DNA from: Triglochin maritima
Lineage: Eukaryota > Streptophyta > Magnoliopsida > Alismatales > Juncaginaceae
Reading direction: 5' to 3'
NCBI GenBank assembly: GCA_963682175.1
Contig: OY821772.1
Coordinates: 15,368,743 to 15,432,742 of the forward strand
Length of the DNA: 64,000 nt
Shown: positions 1 through 9,488 of the stretch, piece after piece
Position numbering within the stretch: the stretch's first letter is position 1
Layout of the letters: every line of letters starts with the position of its first letter
Program-made: the position numbers and the translations under genes
The notes under the pieces: model-generated
Told to the model about the DNA's origin: nothing
What the model saw: the letters and a program-made list of their open reading frames with translations, nothing else
The model's database searches: none

Positions 1-1132
1 ACTCAAATAGATCACAAAGACCAATTAGCTAGAGATCCAAGCAAGTTGAAATCCAAGTGATTGCATAAAAAGCCAGGGACCTGATCGCAAATTAAAAGGA
101 CTAAAAAGTTATTTTGGAGGAGTATTCAAGAAGAAATCAAATTCGGATCTCCAAAGATATGAAATAATTGATTTAGACGCGTGGAGGCCATCTAGCACAT
201 ACCAAAAACACAGCAGAAAAAGCACAAAACGATCTGAGCCATCCATGCGGCGATTCCGCCGCATCTAACGGTCCATGTGTGGCGGAAACGCCGCCCGGTT
301 TGCGATCCGTGCCTCCCATTTTCGTCCAGTTGTTTCATAGCATGTGTCCTTCCTTATGCACACTTAGGGTTTCTTGTATACGCTATAAATAGCCCCAAAA
401 TATTGTTGTAAAGGGGACTTTTGAACTTTTTTGTATTTTCATTCTATAAGCAATAAAATTCTGCCCTTTTATTTCTCCATTGTCTTTGTCTTTTGTAAGC
501 TTTGTTTTAGATTAATATTTCATGTTCTTAATTCCAGTAGAATAATTTAGTTGTTCTTTACTCTTCTCTTAGAATAATTTGTTGCATGCTTAGAATAATT
601 GCATTTGTTTTCGTAGATCGTAGTTTAGTATAATACTTTTTCTTTCTTTCTTTTTTTTCGTAGTCTCTCGATGATCTCCATGACCCCTTCTCCTCATCTT
701 CTCCCCATGGGTTTCTAAAACCTTCCAAAGGGTGGGGGTGACGGATTTAGGGTTAGAGAAGAGAGATCTTTTTTTTATTTTAATTCCTTGTTAGTGTTTT
801 GATCATATGAGTTTTTGTTAAATCAATTATCATATGATGCTTAATATCTCACTTCATTTATAATAATTTTCGTGATCTCTAATCTAACTCAAAGATTCAT
901 AACTCCCACTCGCTGGACTCATTCTTACTTGTTTCTTCTTAGTTTTTGTTTTTGTTGTTCTTGCTTTAAAAAAATTAAAAATCCAAAAATCTCACACCAA
1001 CCCTATTTCTCTCTCTCTTTCCTTAATCAAAAATCACAAAAAGATAAGAATCTCTCCCTCCTTGTGTTCGACCCGTACTTGCCGCGTCTTCATCGACGCC
1101 GTGCACTTGTGGTATAAATAAAAATCTAATCA
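1..1132 (+). repeat. 5' LTR of element A (partial, 5' end missing)
   Basis: Matches 17100-18232 base for base apart from scattered substitutions and ends in TCA just before the spacer AGTTTT and the PBS. About 140 bp of U3 lie left of the window. It holds a pair of GC-rich palindromes (246-263 and about 279-295), a TATA box (CTATAAATAG, 383-392), an AATAAA (452-457) and a U5 hairpin (1084-1099). The 81-codon ORF at 872-1117 recurs in the other LTR only because the LTRs are copies. Confidence 0.95.
383..392 (+). promoter_or_regulatory. LTR core promoter TATA box, element A
   Basis: CTATAAATAG, with the same box at 17494-17503 in the 3' LTR. An AATAAA at 452-457 about 60 nt downstream could act in poly(A) formation. 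The same CTATAAATAG string is the apparent TATA box of the B, D and K LTRs. Confidence 0.7.
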
Positions 1133-2313
1133 AGTTTTTGGCGCCGTTGCCGGGGAGGCGACGAGAATTTCAAGTTGTGTTTGTGATTTTTGTTTGTTTT
1201 GTTTGGATCTTGGTTTTTCGCGATCTAACGTTTTCTCTTGCGCTTTTCAGGAAGTATTAGAGACGACGCAAAAATCCGGACACAATCCAAGCTGACCAAG
1301 CGGCGAAATCGCCGCGCCAGAAGGGTAGTGTGCGGCGGAAACGCCGCACGGGTTGGACATCTGGGTGTGAAATTTTTCTGGGACGCGATTCATCTCTGGG
1401 TGGACGTGTAGAGCACTGGAAATTTGCGAGAGCGGGCGGAAAACCCGACTGAGCGTGCGTAGGTAACCTTTGTTTCCTTTTCCTCGTGATTTCCATTTTC
1501 GGAAAATTTCCTTTTTGGTAGAATTGCATGTGTAGGGAAAACTTCCATAATTGGCACTAATTCAACTTGTGACCTAAAATTTTGCAAAATTAGAAAGGCC
1601 TTAGTGCATGCATCATTTAGAGATTTTCTCGCATTATGCATGCTAAATTTTGAAAATCAATTCATTGTTGAAGAGTGCTGGAGGCAAGGTACGTACGCGG
1701 TTTTTATCGTTTGCATTTAAGCATATAATTTAGTTGCATACAACCTTGCAATTGTCCCCCACGAAAGACCAATGTTTGACTATCTTTGCTAGATTTAAGT
1801 TAAACTATCTTAAGGGCAACTCTGTAGGAAAAGATACGGTGGTGATTTCATCACCCTTCCGTGGCCCACAAATAACAATCCCAAAGTGTCACCCAAGCCT
1901 TAAATTAAAATCAATTAGACATTGACCCCTAAGGATTCAGACTCAATTAAGGAGAAGATTGGTTTGACTTGCTATGACTTGAAGCTGATCGAATTTAATT
2001 TGGTGTCTAGAAAGTATTTTTGTGTTGACGTAAGTCTTCCAAGCGAAGTGGTTGTCTAATTGGCACCGACTCTGTCGGAAGCGCCCCCACTAGCTATACA
2101 CGGCCTGGCCAATTTGGTTTGATTAGTGAGGGAGGTGAATCAAGCAAACCAATTCGACTCAACCAGTTAGGAGTCGTCTAGATTTAAGCTACACTAGGTC
2201 AAGGATTGTTTGAATCGTGCTTGTTTAGGAAACTTCTGACCAACCCTCTCATCTATCTTTTAGAGTTAAGTTTCCCTTCTCATCTGAGTCTTCTTCCTCT
2301 TCTCACATCAATT
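1133..2313 (+). other. 5' leader of element A, upstream part
   Basis: Untranslated leader between PBS and the B insertion. It contains two perfect GC-rich palindromes about 145-190 nt after the PBS: GCGGCGAAATCGCCGC (1300-1315) and TGCGGCGGAAACGCCGCA (1331-1348). These echo the pair in the LTR. The rest holds only short ORFs without recognisable domains. The leader resumes at 9243. Confidence 0.75.
1139..1156 (+). other. Primer-binding site of element A (tRNA-Asp)
   Basis: TGGCGCCGTTGCCGGGGA is complementary to the last 18 nt of plant tRNA-Asp(GUC), including CCA. It lies six bases after the LTR end, the same spacing as in B, D and K. Confidence 0.93.
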
Positions 2314-3624
2314 CTCTATATATGTAATCAGTCCACACACCTAGCCTAATGAGTTATTCGTGAGAGTTAGCTAAGGAATTAAGTGAAAGACATGGGCAAC
2401 CTTAACTTCTTAATGTGATACAATGTGTAAAGTCCATTTTAGTTCTTATTTGACTCTTTTTTTCTTTTTCTTTTTTTCTTTTTTTTTCTTTTTTTTTGAA
2501 GCATTTATTGGTTGGTGTTTGATTCTCCCAGGGTCAGGTTTCGTGCATCATTGCCTATGAGGACTTACACTATCACGTACACCTTCCCCCAAATCTCCAC
2601 ATAGGGCGATCCCTACCACCCGTGTAACGGGAGTTCGGTCGGTGCATCCCAAGTCAGATGACTCAAAAGCACCAGGCACAAAGTCCCCTCAGACCTACTT
2701 TCCCGAGTGATAGGAGCCGTGCGAGAAGAGAGAACACCACTTATTTATCTACATGGGAACCAAAACCCCTACACTTAAGTTTCACAAAAAGAGATTAAGG
2801 GCCCTTGACTACGACAAACTTCCTTATACTAACAGACACGAATTATTTACTCACTAGGTTCAGGGTGGACTTATTTAAATGTTTGAGTACTGAAACCCTA
2901 TGATTACACGCCCCCCCGAGGGAAAACCGGGGTGCATCCTAACGACTCGACAAGACCTAAAGCCAGTAAACTAGAAATCCTAATGCATCAAGTTCAAGAC
3001 AATTTTGGGAGCTTTCTTTTTACTTTCCCTCTCAACGGTTTTGCACATGCTAAACACACGCAAAACCCACAAAAACATTTTCTTTCGCAAACACATGAAG
3101 ATTTTGAAAGAAATGTGAAAATTTTAAAGCACTAGGCAAGCAAAAGAAGACAAGTCACCCAAGGATCATGGCAAGCAGATATATCGATATTAAATGCGGC
3201 ACACTAACATGACCCTAACAATGCACACAAAAGAAAACAAAAAAATCAAAAGAAAAGACTCGACTATGTACACACGTAAAACACCCCCCACACCTACTTC
3301 ATGCATTGTCCTCAATGAATGTGAACAAGATACTACATGTAGATATGCATGAAAAAGGAAAGATCTCACCAACATGAAGTACAAAGGGACGTTCAGGGTC
3401 ATGTTGATGAACACAAACCCAAATTCCTTCAAAACCTGTGAGAAGCTGAAGAAGGGAGATAAATATGTGAAGAGATTGGGCCCAAGTACACAAGGGTTGG
3501 GGCCCACAACAATCAATGCTCACTGAAGGAGTCTTTTATTACACACTTTTTTTCTTTTTTTTCTTTTTTTTTCTTTTTTTTACAAGATATACACACCAAC
3601 CAAGATATTCTCATAATCATTTGG
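2314..3624 (-). other. 3' UTR of element B (conserved, non-coding, truncated)
   Basis: No ORF of consequence in the element's sense strand. Closely matches 59390-60650 of element C and, more loosely, 45030-46620 of H, 35350-36980 of K and 53310-54630 of G. It contains the interrupted palindrome CATTG-AGGA-CAATG (plus-strand 3304-3317) next to a purine tract (3281-3296), a CCCGT/ACGGG hairpin (about 2618-2630) and T/C-rich runs (2455-2500, 3545-3580). Confidence 0.8.
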
Positions 3625-6600
3625 TCAAGGAACATCAAATGAGAACATCATGTTTTGAGGACCAGAGACTTGCCGAGATGGGCAAACTCCACTGGTACTC
3701 TGAGGTGTCATGCGGGGTGAAAGGTCAAAGCTGAAAGGCTCGAACCCCTCATGATATTGGTTGGGTGTGGGCAACAAAGAATGAAGTTGTGTTGCCTCAC
3801 TAGGGTTTAATTGCTCATCGAAGAAAACCCTCCAACCAATAGGCGGGTGCATCGGAATGAGTTCCTCAGGCTCATTCGATGGATGCAGCAGACTTGCATC
3901 ACTAAGAATGGGGCTTCTCCCCAAGTCATCCAACAAGGACCTCCCACCATCGTTTAGATCATCAAGCATAAGCTCGGTCATAGGTGGGTCCTTGTTGGAG
4001 TCAATATGAAGCTCAAATGGCTCAATGGCCATGGGACATGAGGTAGAGACACCTTCTGGTATAGGCATATGATGAGGTGTCTCACTCTCACTAGTACTCT
4101 CAACTGAATCATGCAACGAACACTCCCTTTGGACATTCATGTTCGAGGCCAGCTCACTCTGTTGCATTGCGAAGACAGGCAATGAGTTTTCGCAGGGCCC
4201 ACGAACATTCTCAATGGGTTGCATTGGGGTTAGGGGTGTTCGTTGATTTTGTGGTGCTTTCTCCAATTGGCGGATGAGATTTAGATTTAAAGGTTCATCC
4301 ATGGGTTCCTGTTGCCTACCAGAGTTGAACACATGAAACTCGGCACTCATGTTACCGAATGAGAGCTTCATGAGACCATTTCTACAATTAATCAAGGCAT
4401 TGGAGGTTGCCAGAAATGGTCTACCCAAAATCAAAGGTATTTGAGAGTGGGTGTTCGCAACAGGATTGGTATCGAGGACAACAAAATCGACTGGAAATAT
4501 AAAATCTCCAACTTTGATAAGCACATCCTCGATAATCCCCATGGGAATACGAATGGATCTATCCGCCAATTGGAGGGTGATCTTAGTTGGTTTCAATTCT
4601 CCCAAGTTCAACTGTTGATAAACAGAGAATGGGAGGAGGTTGACCGCTGATCCTAAATCAAGCAAAACATTGCTCAATCTAGTGTCCCCTATCGTACACT
4701 GAATAGTAGGACACCCCGGGTCCTTGTATTTTGTGTAGGTAGGATTGGACAAAAGTGAGCTGATATTTGCAGCCAAGAATGCTTTCTTAGGAACATTGGT
4801 CTTCCTCTTGGTTGTGCAGAGATCCTTCAACACTTTGGCATATTGAGGTATTTGTTGGATGACATCCAACAAGGGTATGTTAACCTTCACTTGCTTAAAT
4901 ACCTCTAATATCTTGTTCATGTTGTCACTCTGCTTTTTGTTTAACCTACTTGGATAAGGAGCTTTTGGCAGGTAGGTTTTCTGTTGTGCCTGAGAAGAAA
5001 GCTTTGGTGTATTACCCTCACCCTCAGCTTCTTCTTCACCACCATTCCCACTGAGGGGCTGCATAGATGGTGGTGGGTGTGGCAAGGAAATGTGATTGTC
5101 AACCTGTTTTCCATTCCTTAAGGTCGCAATGGAATTGACATGGTGTACAGGTTCCTCCACATGGTTCACTTGCCTCCCCCGAGGTACCACATTCTCATTT
5201 TGCATTTGTTGTTGTTGGTACATGCGGGGGTTAGCCTCAGGCTGGCTAGGAAAAGACCCTCTCTCTCTTTCATGTACAGACTGAGCCAATTGGCCCATCT
5301 GAAGCTCTAGAGATTTGATGGTCTGCTGATTTGAAGTGAGAACTTGACTCGTGGTTGACATAAAATTTTTCATTGAGTTTTCAAGTCCACGAGTCAAGGT
5401 CTCAAGCGAATTGAATCGGGTTTCCATATTATTGGAATTTGGGAAACCCGATTGATTGGTCGTTTGTGCTTGGGGTGGCTGATAGGAATGTGCATGCAGG
5501 GGAGGTTGGTGTGATTGGGAAGGTGGTCTAGAGGAGTTTGAAGGACCACCCGGGGCATTATTTTGGTTCCATGAAAAATTGGGGTGGTTCCTCCATCCAC
5601 GGTTATAAGATGATGAGTATGGGTCATTCCTACCTCTTTCATAGATGGCGTTGACACGCTCCATCTCAGGAGGAATGGACTCACACTCGCTCTCTACATG
5701 ACCTATCCTACCACATGAATGACAAGGAACTGTACCAGATGTGGACATGTGAGGTGCACCTTGTTGGTTTTGGAGCTCAATCGAATCCATACGGCGCATT
5801 AAGGCCGCCATGCGTGCCTCGGTGGCCGTAGTGGTATCGATAGCAAATGCGGTACCCGATCTAGTCGAGTTTGCATTCGCGATCATCGCTCCTATACTAG
5901 ATGATGCAGGTGGTTCCCTCACACTCTCCCACTGCATGGTTTTCTCAGCGAGGTCTTCTAGGAAGGCCCATGCCTCCCTTTCATCCTTTCCCAAGAACTC
6001 TCCTTGACACATGGACTCAAGGAGCGTTCTGGACGGGATGTGAAGACCCTCATACACAATCTGACAAAGACGCCACAACTCAATGCCATGGTGAGGGCAC
6101 GAGGATAGTAGCTCTTTGAACCTCTCAAGATATGCATGAAATGGTTCGGTCTCATGTTGATAGAACGAATTGATTTCGTTCCTCAACTTTTGAGTCCGAT
6201 GATTAGGAAAGTACTTCTTGAGGAATGCAGATTGAAACTCATTCCAAGTCTTAAAGGAATTCACTTGGTTGCTGTACAACCACTTCTTGGCATCATCCTT
6301 TAGTGCAAAAGGAACGAGCCTAAGATGGATGGAGTCTGTGCTAAGTTGTTGCAGCTTGAACATAGCACAGACCTCCTCAAATTCCCTGAGAAAGATATAG
6401 GGGTCACCTTTCCCAGTGAAATGAGGGAGCATGGAAATGAATTGAGGCTTAACCTCAAAATGGTTCCCATTAGCCTCTGGTAATACGATGCATGAGGGTA
6501 GAGCTGTACGGCTCGGGTAGCATCGATCACGTAGAGGTATGGGAACGACAACTGGAAGCACTGGTCGAACAGGTTGGTCCAGCAACTGCTCCTCCTCACG

Positions 6601-6756
6601 GAAATTAGCAGCCATTGAACCCGGACTGTGTGCGACACGAGAGGAGGGAGGTGTCGAGAAATCGATGACCGAAGCCGGATTGACAACGCTCCTCGTCAAA
6701 CGACCACTCTCGTCTCGTGTCCACGAAAGCATGCACAAAGGTGCACACACACACAA
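3625..6756 (-). CDS. Gag-protease polyprotein with C-terminal vestigial RT segment, element B
   Basis: 1043 codons without a stop. The N-terminal third is retrotransposon gag: FLREFEEVCAMF, a KKWLYS motif, and a CCHC knuckle CHSCGRIGHVESEC near residue 344. A Gln/Asn/Pro-rich linker follows, then an aspartic protease whose DLG triad (LLDLGSAVNLLPF) is near residue 700. Beyond about residue 830 comes a segment found only in the pol-less elements here. It carries ELIPMHPPIGWRVFFDE, which aligns ungapped with the RT finger motif [17 protein letters not shown] of element A, and it ends in MFSFDVP. The catalytic FMDD box, RNase H and integrase are absent. Translation may start at Met48 (6615), which fits the gag start of A better. 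The product would form particles and process itself, but would need RT and integrase in trans. The open frame contrasts with the broken copies A, H and K. Confidence 0.88.
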   Translation of the reverse strand: MCVCAPLCMLSWTRDESGRLTRSVVNPASVIDFSTPPSSRVAHSPGSMAANFREEEQLLDQPVRPVLPVVVPIPLRDRCYPSRTALPSCIVLPEANGNHFEVKPQFISMLPHFTGKGDPYIFLREFEEVCAMFKLQQLSTDSIHLRLVPFALKDDAKKWLYSNQVNSFKTWNEFQSAFLKKYFPNHRTQKLRNEINSFYQHETEPFHAYLERFKELLSSCPHHGIELWRLCQIVYEGLHIPSRTLLESMCQGEFLGKDEREAWAFLEDLAEKTMQWESVREPPASSSIGAMIANANSTRSGTAFAIDTTTATEARMAALMRRMDSIELQNQQGAPHMSTSGTVPCHSCGRIGHVESECESIPPEMERVNAIYERGRNDPYSSSYNRGWRNHPNFSWNQNNAPGGPSNSSRPPSQSHQPPLHAHSYQPPQAQTTNQSGFPNSNNMETRFNSLETLTRGLENSMKNFMSTTSQVLTSNQQTIKSLELQMGQLAQSVHERERGSFPSQPEANPRMYQQQQMQNENVVPRGRQVNHVEEPVHHVNSIATLRNGKQVDNHISLPHPPPSMQPLSGNGGEEEAEGEGNTPKLSSQAQQKTYLPKAPYPSRLNKKQSDNMNKILEVFKQVKVNIPLLDVIQQIPQYAKVLKDLCTTKRKTNVPKKAFLAANISSLLSNPTYTKYKDPGCPTIQCTIGDTRLSNVLLDLGSAVNLLPFSVYQQLNLGELKPTKITLQLADRSIRIPMGIIEDVLIKVGDFIFPVDFVVLDTNPVANTHSQIPLILGRPFLATSNALINCRNGLMKLSFGNMSAEFHVFNSGRQQEPMDEPLNLNLIRQLEKAPQNQRTPLTPMQPIENVRGPCENSLPVFAMQQSELASNMNVQRECSLHDSVESTSESETPHHMPIPEGVSTSCPMAIEPFELHIDSNKDPPMTELMLDDLNDGGRSLLDDLGRSPILSDASLLHPSNEPEELIPMHPPIGWRVFFDEQLNPSEATQLHSLLPTPNQYHEGFEPFSFDLSPRMTPQSTSGVCPSRQVSGPQNMMFSFDVP

Positions 6757-7805
6757 AACAAAACTTTTTTTTTAAAAAGAATGTACGTAGAAGAGAAGAC
6801 GAGGGAACACAGGAGAGAAAGAATGACTCAGGAGAGAAGGGAAGAAGTCCTTATGCTACGGCGGATGGGTACAGGTAGAAGCACACAAGCAAACAAGGCT
6901 CAAGCAATCCTAAGGTCGCTATAGGTCCTTACAGCTAGACGACGCCTAACTGCGAGGTCACACGGCCTCAACACGCCTCACCTCCCTACAACGAGGACCA
7001 CAAAGCCCAGCAAGTGAGCCAAGATCCGGGGATCTCGTCTCTCCTACTATCGACAAAGTGGGCAACGCCGATCAGGTCATGACGGTCGGGACCAGATCAC
7101 TCTCCTAATGCGTCCAAGATCCTTAGGGCCAATGTCTACTTGATTTTAAAATTAGGCTCTTGATTAGTGTGGTTTTTGGGGCGAAGGAAAGGGTGATGAA
7201 ATCCCCCACCTTATCTTTTACGGGACAGCCCCTCCTTAGTAGCGTTTTGGAGTCCTAAATCTAGCAATAAACTCTCCAAACAACGCTCAACTCACACTTG
7301 TTGCAATGCACTTCCTACTAACTAATGCATGTTCATACGAAATGCATGAATGAGAGTAGAAGGTGCGTACCTCACGCCAGCTCTCAGCAACAGAAAATAA
7401 AGCTAAGATAAAAGACAATCTAAATGCCTAAGTCACATACATGATGCATGACCTAAACAAGAATGAATGCCTAATCTTTTGCTTTGAGTTTTAGGGTCCA
7501 AGTTGCTTAAAGGAGGTTTGATTATTGATCTGGGAACGAACTATAAGTCAAAACATGCCAAATTGAGTCCCAGATAACTAGATCATTTAGAGCAACAATA
7601 GCAAGAAATTAAAAGATGAACAGAACTCACCAGACCGCTGATTAGCGGTCTCAGACCGCTGATTGGCGGTCTGAAGTGCTCAGGTCGTCTGGAAATTTCT
7701 CCAGTAGCCTCCACTTGCTATTCCCAGTCTCCTAAAACAAAGAAAAACTACAACACACAAATTAAATCCACTCGAATCGTCCAAACAAGAGTCTGGACTG
7801 GCACC
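6757..7805 (-). other. 5' leader of element B
   Basis: Untranslated region between PBS and the gag-protease ORF. About 135-170 nt after the PBS it carries two near-perfect 18-bp palindromes three bases apart, GACCGCTGATTAGCGGTC (7633-7650) and GACCGCTGATTGGCGGTC (7654-7671). The rest resembles leaders of K (38461-39540) and H (40978-42180). Confidence 0.75.
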
Positions 7806-7823
7806 TCCCCGGCAACGGCGCCA
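7806..7823 (-). other. Primer-binding site of element B (tRNA-Asp)
   Basis: The minus strand reads TGGCGCCGTTGCCGGGGA, identical to the PBS of A and separated from the LTR by a six-base spacer. Confidence 0.93.
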
Positions 7824-7829
7824 AAAACT

Positions 7830-9242
7830 TGTTGAACGTTTTAATTAAACCGCAAGTGCACGGCCGCGATGAAGCGGTGGAAAGTACGGGTCGTCCTCAG
7901 GGAGGTGAGCAGCCTCTTGTTTGCACGAAATCAAGTGGTGAAAAAAATGGAGAAGAGAGTTGGTTACGCTACTCTACACTAAACTACGCTAAGAAGTACG
8001 AAATGCGAAACAAAGAAATAAACGATCAAATAAAAACTAAGCTAAGAACAAAATAGAAGTGCTGGAATTTCAGGAATGGAAAACCCCTAAGGGGTGGAGT
8101 GAGTGCACACATGCAAAGAGGTGGGTGTAGAATACATTCTTTAAGCACATGAAGGTGGTGTTTATCAAGCATAGGAAGTGTCTAAATGTTATGGCAAAAC
8201 CTATCAATTTATTCACCAACTTGGTTGATTAACATTTACATATGCAAGTTGTTTATTTCAGAACCTAAACAAGCATGAGAGGTGTCTAATCATTTTGGCA
8301 AAACTCATCAAGTTATAAATTCTATCCTAAACAAGCAAGCAAACATTCATGTTTAATCAACACATCAAAAATAAAGCATTCATCCCATTCTCTAATGCAT
8401 GTATGTACATCTACTCCACCCCCCAAAGGGGATGGAACTACTCACTAAACATTACACTAATTATTAAACTATGGAAAGAAAGCATATTAAAACTAAGCTA
8501 GAATCAAAAGACGATTAAACTAAAACATGCACAACAATAAAAGAAGCATAAAACAAACAATGAAAGAAACATAAAACTTTATTGATAAAATGACTCACAT
8601 TAAAAGTAGCATCCTCCTACTTTAGTGTGTGCTTCAAGGCCTCACTTCTAGTAGGAAGAATAGCCACTTAAAATATGGAGTGATTACAATAGGAGGTGAA
8701 GAGTTCTATTTATAGCCATGGAAAAAGCTAATCCGGGACAATCTCCCGATGTGGGACTAAACCAATACCAAAAATAGCCTAAACAAACATTAATACACGT
8801 CCAGGAGAAAACTTGGTGGATTTGGGCCCAAAGTGACCGCCAATTGGCGGTCTTGGACCGCCAATTGGCGGTCCAAATTTTCCGGATCGAGTTGAATCTT
8901 GTTCTGGGCTTTGCTTGGTGTATTTGGTGGTCTTGGATGCATCTACTTTGTTTATTGGAGCTCCTACCCGAATCCAATTGCTAAAATACTCCCCATGATG
9001 GTGTGGAGTATTCTGTTTTGCTCTTAGGTCCTTCTGTCTTGCGTTCAGGTCCTTCTCCCTTGCATCTTGGTCCCCAGATCTCACAATCCAGTCCTTTTTC
9101 CCATCTTTTGGGTCCTTTTATGTTTCATCTCTTCAAACCTATTTATTCCTGAAAACTAAACATAAAACTCGTGACATAGCATTGTTTAGGTGAAAGATAA
9201 TGGATATAAGATACAAATATGAGCATGAAATGATGTCAATCA
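7830..9242 (-). repeat. 5' LTR of element B
   Basis: About 1.41 kb, bounded TG...CA (plus strand starts TGTTGAACG and ends TGATGTCAATCA). Same family as the C LTRs (57699-59119, 62069-63481). It contains two perfect palindromes GACCGCCAATTGGCGGTC (8835-8852, 8856-8873), a minus-strand TATA box (8706-8715), tandem U3 motifs of the type GGACCTGATNGCAA near 9030-9085, and a U5 hairpin near the left end. Confidence 0.9.
8706..8715 (-). promoter_or_regulatory. LTR TATA box, element B
   Basis: CTATAAATAG on the minus strand, about 120 bp downstream of the paired palindromes in transcript direction, the same order as in element A. Confidence 0.65.
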
Positions 9243-9488
9243 ATTCCTTTCTCATCTTTCCCCCTTCAATTGTTTGTTTCCATTCTTTTTGAAAAAAAAT
9301 TTATTACAAAAATAAATAAATAAATAAAACCAATTGATTCTTGAATTTGAATTTTATATTTCGAATTTGAATTCAAACCGGTGCACTCAGATTTGGGTTC
9401 GGGACTTGAGCAATCGACTCTCACGAGTTCATCTAGATTCCAGTCTAGAGCTTAGAATCCACCTGTTGCACCACCTCACCCGGATCCA
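9243..9488 (+). other. 5' leader of element A, downstream part
   Basis: Continues A's leader after B. AT-rich with an (AAAT)n run (9300-9335). No ORF of its own; it leads into the gag start at 9489. Confidence 0.6.

Larger units (their letters stand above)
2314..9242 (-). mobile_element. Element B: non-autonomous gag-protease-(RT stub) Athila relative, nested in A, 3' LTR missing
   Basis: Read on the minus strand: 5' LTR 9242-7830, tRNA-Asp PBS 7823-7806, leader, one uninterrupted ORF 6756-3625, and a 3' UTR truncated at about 2314. The 3' UTR tail and 3' LTR are absent: similarity to elements C and H stops abruptly within ATATATAGAG. RNase H, integrase and most of RT are missing. LTR and 3' UTR are of the same type as element C, and the 3' UTR is strikingly similar. 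It lies between the PBS and gag of A, which would have disabled A. Confidence 0.88.

Noticed and set aside
872..1117. 81-codon ORF present in both LTRs of A (also 17972-18217)
   Set aside because: Its recurrence is explained by the LTRs being copies. No domain, low-complexity residues, and stops in the related LTR D.
1257..1641. Minus-strand ORFs over the leader of A
   Set aside because: They overlap the palindromes and PBS-proximal leader. No similarity to known domains and no counterpart in the other leaders.
4441..6155. Several plus- and minus-strand ORFs inside B's gag-protease region
   Set aside because: Shadow frames of the long 1043-codon ORF. Only that frame carries gag, knuckle and protease motifs.
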